Shown in pieces: positions 43,806-52,588 of a stretch of DNA of 64,000 bases (its first letter is position 1; every line of letters starts with the position of its first letter). The position numbers and the translations under genes are program-made. The notes under the pieces are model-generated. The model was not told where the DNA came from, did not search any database, and saw only the letters and a list, made by a program, of their open reading frames with translations. This DNA comes from Coxiellaceae bacterium (GTDB lineage: Bacteria; Pseudomonadota; Gammaproteobacteria; Coxiellales; Coxiellaceae): assembly GCA_029210045.1 (NCBI GenBank), contig JARGNX010000012.1:1-64000 (forward strand), given 5' to 3'.

Positions 43806-46682
43806 TTATCCTAAAGTTGCGGTTCTCAGTTCACTTGCGTCATCACTGGCGCCAACTGTGGCGGTGGTGCTTACAGGTGCAACAGGCATGCTTGGTGCAG
43901 CAGTAGCAGGTGCTCTTGGTGAAGCAAATAAGCTAGCGCTTGGTATGCGACTCGGCATGCTAGGTACACCAGACATGCTTGGTGCGCCCGCCATGCCCGC
44001 CATGCCCGGTACACCGATCATTGGCTGCTGCATCATTGCCGCCATGGGATTGCTGACTGCCATCATATACAGCTGTGCAAATTCAGCTGATGTGAGGTTC
44101 AGTGATGCGTTAGTAAACAGTTGGCTTCGGGCTTTTTCGGCTTCGACTGCCCAATGCCCAGGCGGTGCGTGGCTTAGTGCTTCCATTTGACGTTTACTGT
44201 TTTCCGCTTCGGCTAAACCTTTTAACTCAATACCTTTGGCTTCTGCGGTGGCAGTTGCTAATTTAGCGTCGGCCAATAGCTTGGTGGCTTCGGCTTGCGC
44301 TTTAGCTTCAACAAGAGCCGCATCGGCTTTTGCTTGTGCGAGTGCCAGCACGCCATCAGCTTCAATCTGCAGCTCTTTTTGATGTGCTTCTGCGGCTTGA
44401 ACTTTGGCCTGACTATCAGCGCTAGCAGCAGCAAGGCGTGCTTGCGCTTCACCTTCTGCGGCTGCCACCATAGTGGCGGCATCACCTTTCGCTTGTGCTG
44501 CTTGTTTTAATGCTGCCGCCTCGGTGGTAGTAACATCACGCATAGCTGTTAAGGTGGTTAGGTTGGCTTCTTCCAAGCTGGCACTAACATGTGAGTTGAC
44601 GGGGTGCCACTGTTGAATATTAATGCCTACTAAGTGAATGCCGATAGATTCTAATGATTCCGATAAAATTGCTTTTGCACTATCGAATGCACGGTGAAAC
44701 TCATCAGCAGGTTGTTCATTACCATCGTCTTTTGACTCTGTGCTTTTCTTTTCATCGTCACCTAAATGATGAAGCACGTTGCCACGCCCCATATGCTCAA
44801 GCTTCGTACTACTAATGCAATTACCAAGAGCGGCATGACATTGTTTTTGTAAAGAGTTACGCAGGTCCGATTGTTGCGCAGCTAATTTGGGGTCGCTGAT
44901 TTGATAGGTAATGGAAGCGTTGATCATGAGCTTATGGAAGTCGCTGGTTTGTGCATCCAGCTCTTCTAAATCCATTACTAATTGTTGTTCGCTGCAGGCT
45001 AGTTTGCCGATTAAAGTCTGTTGTGGTGAAACAACTAAATGCGTGCCCGTTGGGTAGATGATGTTTTTGTCAGTTTCACGATCTTTAACAACGGCAACTT
45101 CACCGGGTTTGACTTGCATGATAGTAACGTTGCCATGATGAATGTCTTGTGCGTCATCTAAACTGTTGTGTTGATAGCGTGGTATGCCATGCACTGCAGG
45201 AGCGGTTTCATCAACGAGTCGAAACGATGGGTCATCTATAACGTAGCTGCCGTCTTCGCCAATCAATTCACTTGGGTCAATACGATTGAGTACATCGGTG
45301 AGCCCCTCGCGGTCTTTCATCAATTTTCGTGCGCCAAGTATTACCGCTTGGCCGCGCATATGTCCCAAAAACACTTGCCCGTCTGGTACAAAGATGCGGC
45401 ATTTGGTGCCATGACGTATAACATTGGCGCCTTTACTTACTAAGGCGGGGTATCGGTAGGTGGGGTTGGGGTCTGTTTCGCTGGCTAAGCGCACAGCGGG
45501 ATCATTAATGACATAAGGCTTATCGCGAGCTTCGAGAAACTCTGGCTTACCTTTATTCCAAATGCGCAGTAACGTGCCTTCACGAACATAAGCGATGGTT
45601 AAGGAGCCGGATTGAATTAAAGGGTCGCTAGTACGGAAAACGGCGGGGCGACTACCGGCACCCGCGGATTGTAAGACTGTAAACAACGGCGAATTAATTT
45701 TATACACTAAAGATTCAGATGGGGCACGTTTATCGAGCATGTCAGCGTTACTGTGCTCCAATGTGTCATCATCCAGTAGTTGGTGGGCGCCTAATAAATG
45801 ATAATTAGTACCGTCTTTAACTGCCATCATTTCACCGCGTGATAATCGTATAATATTTAAATTGCCATGCTGAATGTGTTGTGATGAATTGCTCACAAAG
45901 GGGTTATCGCCAACACGAAAGCTCGGGTTGTTAAAAATATGCTGCCCCTCAGAGAGTAAAACGGGTTTTGAACCAACATAAGCTTTACATACTTCTCCGG
46001 GTGGCACGTTTAAAATCCAATTGGGTCCTGAGTGAGCTACTACCCGTTGCTGGTTGATGTTGTGACGTTGTGTGACACAGAATGTTTGGTCGTTTTCAAT
46101 GACATGATATCCTGGAACGGATCGATTATCGGCATCAAGGCCTGCTGTTAAAAAGCCGCCAACACCTTTGGATCGATAGGCGACCACTTCACCTGGGTTA
46201 ACGCGAACTATATGGAAGCGACTTGGTGCTCCAGCTTTAGCGGGTGGCAGATGAATCTCATCATGATTTAGCGAAACCTTTTGGCATTTGCTGTCAGTAG
46301 AGAATGGGCCAGTCCAATGGCGGCCGGGGCCGAGCAAGCGCAGTTTGCCATCGCGTGATGTGAAGTAGCCTAGCTCGCCTTCGTTTACCATTGCATCCCA
46401 GGTAAACGTTGTGCCGCCGGTTTTATTGCCAGCTTTTGTATACAGTGCTTGGTACATTTGTTTGAAGCCTTCGCCGCCTTGGTATTGCGGTGTTGATAAT
46501 AAAGCTGCACTGGGTTTAATGAGATCGGCGGGCCAAGTTTCGCCAATTTGTTCGCGTACGATACCATCGTCATGTTTGGACTCGATGGGAGCTGCTGGTG
46601 CGGAGGGTGCTGGGTGGCCGACATCAATGGGCCTACGGTCAACCATTAAATGATATTCATCACCTTTTTTCTTTCTAGACAT
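43806..46682 (-). CDS. Vault-like beta-repeat protein with SPFH domain and coiled coil
   Basis: 958 residues from ATG 46682 (TGGGAGAA 7 nt upstream); an in-frame GTG at 46697 is less likely. Counting from the GTG, residues about 161-560 contain six repeats beginning near 161, 227, 279, 365, 431 and 523, typically (F/N)xIxRVxPGEVVxV...GxHxxxxPxFR. Four repeats are preceded by IQHG, IQSG, IRHG or IHHG. An SPFH/band-7-like domain follows (about 570-735), then a long Ala/Glu-rich coiled coil (about 735-860) and a Met/Pro/Gly-rich tail. This order recalls eukaryotic major vault protein (repeats, shoulder/SPFH, cap helix). No signal peptide. A ring- or shell-forming structure is inferred. Confidence 0.82.
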   Translation of the reverse strand: MSRKKKGDEYHLMVDRRPIDVGHPAPSAPAAPIESKHDDGIVREQIGETWPADLIKPSAALLSTPQYQGGEGFKQMYQALYTKAGNKTGGTTFTWDAMVNEGELGYFTSRDGKLRLLGPGRHWTGPFSTDSKCQKVSLNHDEIHLPPAKAGAPSRFHIVRVNPGEVVAYRSKGVGGFLTAGLDADNRSVPGYHVIENDQTFCVTQRHNINQQRVVAHSGPNWILNVPPGEVCKAYVGSKPVLLSEGQHIFNNPSFRVGDNPFVSNSSQHIQHGNLNIIRLSRGEMMAVKDGTNYHLLGAHQLLDDDTLEHSNADMLDKRAPSESLVYKINSPLFTVLQSAGAGSRPAVFRTSDPLIQSGSLTIAYVREGTLLRIWNKGKPEFLEARDKPYVINDPAVRLASETDPNPTYRYPALVSKGANVIRHGTKCRIFVPDGQVFLGHMRGQAVILGARKLMKDREGLTDVLNRIDPSELIGEDGSYVIDDPSFRLVDETAPAVHGIPRYQHNSLDDAQDIHHGNVTIMQVKPGEVAVVKDRETDKNIIYPTGTHLVVSPQQTLIGKLACSEQQLVMDLEELDAQTSDFHKLMINASITYQISDPKLAAQQSDLRNSLQKQCHAALGNCISSTKLEHMGRGNVLHHLGDDEKKSTESKDDGNEQPADEFHRAFDSAKAILSESLESIGIHLVGINIQQWHPVNSHVSASLEEANLTTLTAMRDVTTTEAAALKQAAQAKGDAATMVAAAEGEAQARLAAASADSQAKVQAAEAHQKELQIEADGVLALAQAKADAALVEAKAQAEATKLLADAKLATATAEAKGIELKGLAEAENSKRQMEALSHAPPGHWAVEAEKARSQLFTNASLNLTSAEFAQLYMMAVSNPMAAMMQQPMIGVPGMAGMAGAPSMSGVPSMPSRIPSASLFASPRAPATAAPSMPVAPVSTTATVGASDDASELRTATLG

Positions 46683-46861
46683 ATTTGTTTCTCCCACAAG
46701 AGTTTAGTTAACTCCAACAGCGTAGAGAAAATGGTTGAGAAGAAAGAGTAGGCAAATGGAATAACACAGTTTCCATATTGGCAACAGTTGCTTTAAATGA
46801 CATCTGCCTAAAACTATGATGCAATAACCGCGTGGGAATCAGTTAATCAAGGGAGACACTC

Positions 46862-48958
46862 GTGCGCGCAGCTGCATCTTATCTGTTCAATCTAACAACT
46901 TTTAGTCAATTTACAGCCAAGAGAAATACTGAAGCTAAAGGTGTGCTCTATAAGACATCATTGGCTTCTTATCTTATATTGGCTCATATGGGCTTGTTGG
47001 CTAAAAAAGAGTTTGCACGTCAGCGTATGGAGAAAGCATATGCCGGAAAGACTTATGATGAAAAAGTAGCACAAGTGCAACGTGACTTTATGGTGATGCG
47101 TCCTGATTTGAAAGTTGATGCATCCGTTAGTTCAGCGAAGGCCACTACTCATCAATTCGCTGAAACGGTGGCTAAGCCTACGTACCGATTAGACTCACGT
47201 TTTTTGAATAAAGCACAACTGGATGCCGATGCATGTTTTGTCGATGTTGAAGCGAATATGTCATTTGGTGACTTGGTCAAATTTCTGCATAACAAAGGCT
47301 ATCGTATCCCTTTGGTTCCCGAGTTTTTAGATATTACCGTTGGCGGTGCTTTTGTTGGTGTAGCGATTGAATCATCCGGTCATCAGTTTGGTTTATTTCA
47401 TGAGCATGTATTGCAAGTCGAAGTACTGATGCCGAGCGGTGAGTTAAAGACCATGTCGCTTAAAAAATACAGCGATGAGTTCCATGCGCTGCCTAATAGC
47501 AATGGCACGTTAGGTCGTATCATGCGATTGCGTTTACCGCTAACGCCACTAAAGTCAGTTCATGGTGATCAGCCATGCCATCCGTTTCTTGATGCGGCGC
47601 GCAAAGAAGGTTATATGGATTCACCTGAGTCTGCATGGCTAGCAGGTGACAAACCCCGGGCCGCTTTTAATAAACAAGCCACGGAACATGTGCATTTAAA
47701 GTATCAGCGATATAATGATATGGCGGAAGCGCTTGCAGAACTGAAGCGAAGCTCTGAAGCAAAAGAAACTGATTTTATAGAGTCAGTTGTGTTGTCGCCC
47801 AGTAATATTGTGATTATTACAGGTGACATTGTTGAGCATGTCAATGATGTTCCTGCAAAGCGGCGTCATGATTATCAAACGCGAGATATTTTTTACCAAC
47901 AAGTGACCGATAAAGAATGCTTGGAAAATTACGTACCATTAAAAGATTACTATGCGCGTTGGCATCAAACGGTATTTTGGAATACGCAATCCCATGAACC
48001 ATTAGCGAAGTTGTTAAATCACCCCACATTTAGAAAACTGTTTGGGCGATTTATGGGGCCTGGGTTTTTAGCCATGCTTAGTGGCGCGCGTGATATGTGG
48101 GTGCAACACACCACGCCGGTGTCAGCATCTCCAGCATTACCCGTTGAACACATGGTGCAAGATATTGGCATACCGCAAAGCCGAGCGCTTGAATTTTCAC
48201 GTTGGTATAACGAAACAATAAACCTATACCCGGTATGGCTGTGCCCGGTTCAGGCATCGGACGGTAGCTTCCCCAGTTTTGCGATGAAGGCTGAAGGTTC
48301 TTATGTTGATTGGGGTATGTTTAATGGCGAGGGGAAGCTAGAAATTCCTGGTGAGCCTAAACACTATACGCGCGCCATTGAGAGAAAGTTAGCCGAGCTT
48401 GGTGGCAATAAAGCATTGTACTCAGACAATGCGCAGACGAGAGCAGAATTTGCCGATCAATACAATACGGAAGCTTATGATGCTATGAAGGCACAGATGG
48501 ACCCCGACGGTATCTACCCACCTGTTTATGACAAAATGGTTAAGGCGCAACTTGATGCCGTAAAAAATTGCAGCCCTCATCAAAACAAACTGCCGTTTTC
48601 ATTGCATGGCTTTATGCTATTAACACAATGCCTTTCTGTTTCGGTAACGAGTAGTGTATTAGCAGCATTCGCTTTGAATTATTCATTGTTGAGCATGAGT
48701 GCGCTTGGTTTGGCTGTTGGGGTTGGCGCCTCTCAAGCCTCTCGCTTGTTTGGGCGTGTTGTCTCCTCTGATAAGCAGGAAGCTGAGCGCTATTCACTGG
48801 GTGTCAGTGGTTGGACTAGTGTGGCATTGCTTGGTTCGTCGCTTGCGGTTATGAGTCAGACTCACTGGACTTGCGCGGCGATTGCCGCAACATTGCTTAC
48901 AGTGACGGCTACTGGTACAGCGATTAGTGCTCGATTGCCTGCACCACGAATGCGTTAA
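46862..48958 (+). CDS. DHCR24-like sterol reductase (FAD-binding)
   Basis: Closely follows eukaryotic delta-24 sterol reductase. The FAD domain has VPEFLDITVGGAFVGVAIES then GHQFGLF (about 153-175), then NSNGTLGRIMRLRL; the C-terminal half has NYVPLKDYYARWHQTVFWN, the LYPVWLCP segment and YPPVYDKMVKAQLD. Human DHCR24 has matching blocks (LTVGG..MGTGIESS.HKYGLF; YPIWLCP). An added C-terminal part (about 590-690) carries two or three hydrophobic helices. GTG start after AGGGAGA. Coxiella burnetii is known to carry eukaryote-like sterol reductases. Substrate not proven. Confidence 0.88.
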   Translation: MRAAASYLFNLTTFSQFTAKRNTEAKGVLYKTSLASYLILAHMGLLAKKEFARQRMEKAYAGKTYDEKVAQVQRDFMVMRPDLKVDASVSSAKATTHQFAETVAKPTYRLDSRFLNKAQLDADACFVDVEANMSFGDLVKFLHNKGYRIPLVPEFLDITVGGAFVGVAIESSGHQFGLFHEHVLQVEVLMPSGELKTMSLKKYSDEFHALPNSNGTLGRIMRLRLPLTPLKSVHGDQPCHPFLDAARKEGYMDSPESAWLAGDKPRAAFNKQATEHVHLKYQRYNDMAEALAELKRSSEAKETDFIESVVLSPSNIVIITGDIVEHVNDVPAKRRHDYQTRDIFYQQVTDKECLENYVPLKDYYARWHQTVFWNTQSHEPLAKLLNHPTFRKLFGRFMGPGFLAMLSGARDMWVQHTTPVSASPALPVEHMVQDIGIPQSRALEFSRWYNETINLYPVWLCPVQASDGSFPSFAMKAEGSYVDWGMFNGEGKLEIPGEPKHYTRAIERKLAELGGNKALYSDNAQTRAEFADQYNTEAYDAMKAQMDPDGIYPPVYDKMVKAQLDAVKNCSPHQNKLPFSLHGFMLLTQCLSVSVTSSVLAAFALNYSLLSMSALGLAVGVGASQASRLFGRVVSSDKQEAERYSLGVSGWTSVALLGSSLAVMSQTHWTCAAIAATLLTVTATGTAISARLPAPRMR

Positions 48959-48997
48959 TCTCTCGTTAATCTGCATACTGTATGCTGTATAAGTATT

Positions 48998-49789
48998 ATG
49001 ACAACGACACGACCAAGCTCATTTGTTTATCGCGTACAGCAAGACATTGATGAGATTTGTCAGCCTATTTTTCAACAACTTAGCTTGAATTACTTTCACT
49101 ATTTTTGTGCTTACAAGGATGGTAGTGCGGTTACCCTATACAGCCGGACTGATTGGCACGATTATTTCTATGAATCAGGATTTAAAACTCAGGCTCCTAT
49201 TGTGGAAGAAAGCCTCTCATTGAAAAAGGCAAATATTTGCTTGTGGCAAGGTGTTGTTGATGATCATGTTATGCATGACGCTAGTAATTTATTTAATGTG
49301 GGTCATCCATTATCCATTGTTTTTACCTATAAAGATCACTTCGAATGTTTTGCTTTTGCAGGTGACCAAAGCAACCACCAGCTTATAAATACTTATTTCA
49401 ATAATGTTGATTTATTGTTGCGCTTTACTCATGAATTTCGAGATAAAGCGGCTCATCTTATTTTAGAAGCTGAAACCAATAGGTTTACCTTAGGCCAGCA
49501 GCAGCAAGCCGATGCTCTGCAGTTGTTGGATGGCGTGCCGAACAAACCCTTAATATTGCAAGGCACGTATCAAGCGGCTCAGCTGACCCCAAGAGAGCTT
49601 AGCGTTGCTCAACATATGCTGTATGGCTATACCACCCATGATTTAGCTGAAAAATTGAATCGTTCACCGCGAACAATAGAAACGCACATGAATTCTCTTA
49701 AAGATAAATTAAACTGTAAGCGCCGCTCTGATTTACAATATTTATTGATGCAGCAAAGTCAGCAGTTATTTCAATACGTGGGTATTTAG
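48998..49789 (+). CDS. LuxR-family transcriptional regulator
   Basis: DNA-binding regulator. The C-terminal HTH is clear: LTPRELSVAQHMLYGYTTHD, then LAEKLNRSPRTIETHMNSLK near residues 195-240. The N-terminal 180 residues have no recognised sensor motif but resemble, in size, the regulators common in Legionella. It starts 39 nt after the sterol reductase and may be co-transcribed. Confidence 0.9.
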   Translation: MTTTRPSSFVYRVQQDIDEICQPIFQQLSLNYFHYFCAYKDGSAVTLYSRTDWHDYFYESGFKTQAPIVEESLSLKKANICLWQGVVDDHVMHDASNLFNVGHPLSIVFTYKDHFECFAFAGDQSNHQLINTYFNNVDLLLRFTHEFRDKAAHLILEAETNRFTLGQQQQADALQLLDGVPNKPLILQGTYQAAQLTPRELSVAQHMLYGYTTHDLAEKLNRSPRTIETHMNSLKDKLNCKRRSDLQYLLMQQSQQLFQYVGI

Positions 49790-49829
49790 TTCATTGCCAC
49801 GGATGATTGTATCAACTTGGTAATACAGT

Positions 49830-50486
49830 TTACGCAGTCATCAACGCCAACAGCGGTTGCATGCTTTTTTCAGTGATGTAATGTTCACAGACTTTTTCGA
49901 TGTTTTCGCGGTAATAAGCGCCGCCGTATCCGACAAAGCGTTTGACGTCATCGTATACATCTAAATCATTTTGGCCGTCGCCCACATATAAAATATTGGC
50001 AAAGGCTTGTTTGATTTGCTCGACAACGATTCGTTTACCGCCGCCGGTGGTCATGGGGCTGGTGTGGTCGTAATCGAGATAATTACCTTCATCATCAAAG
50101 TCTAGGTCTACTGCAAATACTTGGTCCTCTGGAATAGTGAGCTTTTCAGCAAACAGTTGCACGGCAGGGTTTACGCCGGCAGAGATGACAAATATGGCAA
50201 TGCCTTGTTGTTGGCATTGTGTGATTACATGATCGATGGCGGGGGTGCGTTGTTGGTAATAAGCATCAGCCAGTTGTTCGCATTGCTGGCGGGTGGGTCG
50301 TGTGGCTTCAATGCGTTGTCGATAAATGTCGGGCGTCATGCCGGTTTCAGCCATCGCTTGTTCGGTGAGGTGTTCGACGCTGTCTTCAACGCCGTTCCAG
50401 CGTGCTAGTTCCACGATGCCTTCAATGGAAGATAGAGTGCCGTCGCAGTCAAATACCACGGCATCAAAAGGTTGTTGGTTGCTCAT
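49830..50486 (-). CDS. HAD-superfamily phosphatase (SerB-like)
   Basis: Motif I is VVFDCDGTLSSIEG (residues 10-23, nucleophile Asp), motif II ISAGVNPAVQ near 99, motif III the Lys in GGGKRIVVEQ near 150, and motif IV VGDGQNDLDVYD near 167. The cap between motifs I and II is helical, as in phosphoserine-phosphatase-like HAD-IB enzymes. The substrate cannot be told. ATG overlaps the stop of the glycosidase-like gene by 4 nt. Confidence 0.87.
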   Translation of the reverse strand: MSNQQPFDAVVFDCDGTLSSIEGIVELARWNGVEDSVEHLTEQAMAETGMTPDIYRQRIEATRPTRQQCEQLADAYYQQRTPAIDHVITQCQQQGIAIFVISAGVNPAVQLFAEKLTIPEDQVFAVDLDFDDEGNYLDYDHTSPMTTGGGKRIVVEQIKQAFANILYVGDGQNDLDVYDDVKRFVGYGGAYYRENIEKVCEHYITEKSMQPLLALMTA

Positions 50487-51373
50487 ATCGATGGAGTGCT
50501 CTCGAGTAACTTAAACAGCGTATAGTACTTGTTGTTCGCGCTCCATGCATACCAGCCGTGGGCGCCTGCGTCTTTCGCTGCTTTAATTTGTGCTTTGATA
50601 TAGTTCATACGTGGACCATACCCCATGCGGTAACGATAATTGGAAGTCTCAATATATGCAATCACTTTAAATGGTGGTCTACCACCAAATTGATCTTTCA
50701 GTAATTGCAGTGAGTTGCTGATCGTCTCGTAGGGTCGGCGAGAATGAAAAGGCTGTGGCTCATAATGTGAGGGATACACCATGGGGCAAACCACATCGAC
50801 GGAATTAGCAAATAATTTCAGGTTTTGGCCAATGCTCAATGATGGTTTATGCGCGGCAACACCAAACACATCGATTTGTAATGGTAAACCGAGCTTATTA
50901 ACGCGTTGTTTATACCAATGAATGACTTTGTGCACGTCGTGTGCGTTTTGCTTGGAGGGGCGTTTGCCGACTTTGTAACGGATATAGTCCAGTTGGATCT
51001 CATCGGCGCCCATTTTGGCGATCTGTTGCACTAATTTATATTTCTTTTGCCATATTTTGGGGTTTGTCATTTGGTTGCCGGTGGCACCGCCGGGGAACAT
51101 AACAATGCGCGCCACATGGCGAATGTTATGTTTGTCGAGTAGCTGCAGGTTGCGGTGATAGCGTTTACTATAACGATTGTAATCAATAACAAAGGTGTTA
51201 ATACCAACAGCTTTGGCGCGCATAACTAGCTTTTTGAACTTCTTATCATTCATTGCTGTCCATTGTGTTACGTAAATGCCCTTTTGAAAGGCAAGAGCGT
51301 ATGAGGGTATGAGTAAGCTGCTGAAAAAAAACAATAAAATGATTAATGTGGTCCGATAAGCGCGCTGCAACAT
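50483..51373 (-). CDS. Putative glycoside hydrolase (DUF4015-like), exported
   Basis: 296 residues with an N-terminal signal or anchor (LIILLFFFSSLLIPSYALA). A TIM-barrel-type order follows: GIYVTQWTA, INTFVIDYNRYSK, HVARIVMFPGG, DEIQLDYIRYKVG (acidic residues), QIDVFGVAAHK, DVVCPMVYPSHYE, FKVIAYIET, HGWYAWSANN. The FDYIRYP-like and PMxYPSHY blocks fit DUF4015/COG1306 proteins. Substrate unknown. First gene of a two-gene unit with the HAD phosphatase. Confidence 0.82.
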   Translation of the reverse strand: MLQRAYRTTLIILLFFFSSLLIPSYALAFQKGIYVTQWTAMNDKKFKKLVMRAKAVGINTFVIDYNRYSKRYHRNLQLLDKHNIRHVARIVMFPGGATGNQMTNPKIWQKKYKLVQQIAKMGADEIQLDYIRYKVGKRPSKQNAHDVHKVIHWYKQRVNKLGLPLQIDVFGVAAHKPSLSIGQNLKLFANSVDVVCPMVYPSHYEPQPFHSRRPYETISNSLQLLKDQFGGRPPFKVIAYIETSNYRYRMGYGPRMNYIKAQIKAAKDAGAHGWYAWSANNKYYTLFKLLESTPSI

Positions 51374-51452
51374 GAGATCACCTGTCCATATTTTATCCTT
51401 AAGTGGCTAAAGTATAGACAGGTTTTATTTTATTTCTTGTGCGAAGTTCAGT

Positions 51453-52523
51453 CTAAATCATCCGAGGGCGTCTCTCATCATCCACTCGGTAAGTGTCAGC
51501 AGGCGGATGGTTCGATGGCGGGGTTGGTGTGAGCGGGGAGCCAGCTTGTCTTGCGTCTAGGGGGTTTTGCCATAACGTGTCGGCGACTTCAGTCGTTACT
51601 GGTGCGGCCTTTTCTTCTGTAGAGGATGCGTAGGGAAGACTACTTTTTAATTGCTGTCTTTCAGTGAACTCTGTTGAGGCTAAGTTAAAGGCATCCCATA
51701 GCTCGGGTGTGTAAGTATAAGTACCACTGTTACTGTCTTGTAATTCGCCATGCAAGTTCAATGCGCCATGTACATTAATTAAGTGGGAGGCACTGGCAGG
51801 TGCGTCAGTTTCAGGATCACTCCTTAACATGGTGGCCATGATGTCGTATTGTACGTTGCCATGAGAGACTGGTTGAATGCGAATTTGATAATCTTTATCA
51901 TGTGCCTTAATGCTATAGCCAGTATTGGCAAGTGTTAAAGCGCTGACAGCTGTAGAAAATGGTTCACTGCTGGCGCCGTGATTCAGATTGCTAATATCCA
52001 CCACAGCGGTAAAGTAAGCGGGATCGTGTGTTGCCATTTCATGGTACATGCTGCGTCTGATTTGATGGGCGAGACTGCCTAGCTGTTCTTGCTGATGTCT
52101 GTCTTCATCAGTGGCACGATCACCTAACAGTATAAGTATCCGTGCGGATTGGTCTAATAAAGAAAGTGCTTGTGCGTGGGTAATGGAAGTAGGGTTGCTA
52201 TGTTTTATGACTTCCATATCAGCTGGTAAGCTAAAATCAGGGCGACTGCTCAGCTTATCAAGGTATTCGTGATGTTGGTGTAATAATGTTTGTTGAGAGG
52301 CATCCAGTGTGTAGGCATAGCGTGCACTCCAGTCATGAATGACCCGCGTGCAGCGCGTGACAATGCTGCGATTAAATTCATCAAGTGCTGACCCTTTGAT
52401 AAGGGGGGTGGCATTGCGATTAAATTCAATAAATTGTTGAGCTATTGGGTAGTCAGGTGCGGTTGGTTTTTTTGTATTGAACATACTATAGAGTCTAGTC
52501 CAGCAATTGGATTGTTTTCTCAC
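51453..52523 (-). CDS. Orphan protein, 356 aa
   Basis: Not recognised. Mixed helical and strand content, with Ser/Thr/Pro-rich C-terminus (SPLTPTPPSNHPPADT) typical of disordered tails. No signal peptide or membrane segment. It lies 65 nt downstream of the WipA-like phosphatase on the same strand, with no separate promoter seen, so it is probably in that operon and may also be a secreted protein (inference). Confidence 0.75.
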   Translation of the reverse strand: MRKQSNCWTRLYSMFNTKKPTAPDYPIAQQFIEFNRNATPLIKGSALDEFNRSIVTRCTRVIHDWSARYAYTLDASQQTLLHQHHEYLDKLSSRPDFSLPADMEVIKHSNPTSITHAQALSLLDQSARILILLGDRATDEDRHQQEQLGSLAHQIRRSMYHEMATHDPAYFTAVVDISNLNHGASSEPFSTAVSALTLANTGYSIKAHDKDYQIRIQPVSHGNVQYDIMATMLRSDPETDAPASASHLINVHGALNLHGELQDSNSGTYTYTPELWDAFNLASTEFTERQQLKSSLPYASSTEEKAAPVTTEVADTLWQNPLDARQAGSPLTPTPPSNHPPADTYRVDDERRPRMI

Positions 52524-52588
52524 GATAGTAGCCTTATTTTATGTCTCCCAGTCAACGAGTATATAGAGCAATAACCTTGATGTCACTG

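Noticed and set aside
43815-44190. 163-residue plus-strand open frame after aroG
   Set aside because: It is the reverse reading of the Met/Ala/Pro-rich tail and coiled coil of the vault-like gene, which has the better coding pattern and domain content.
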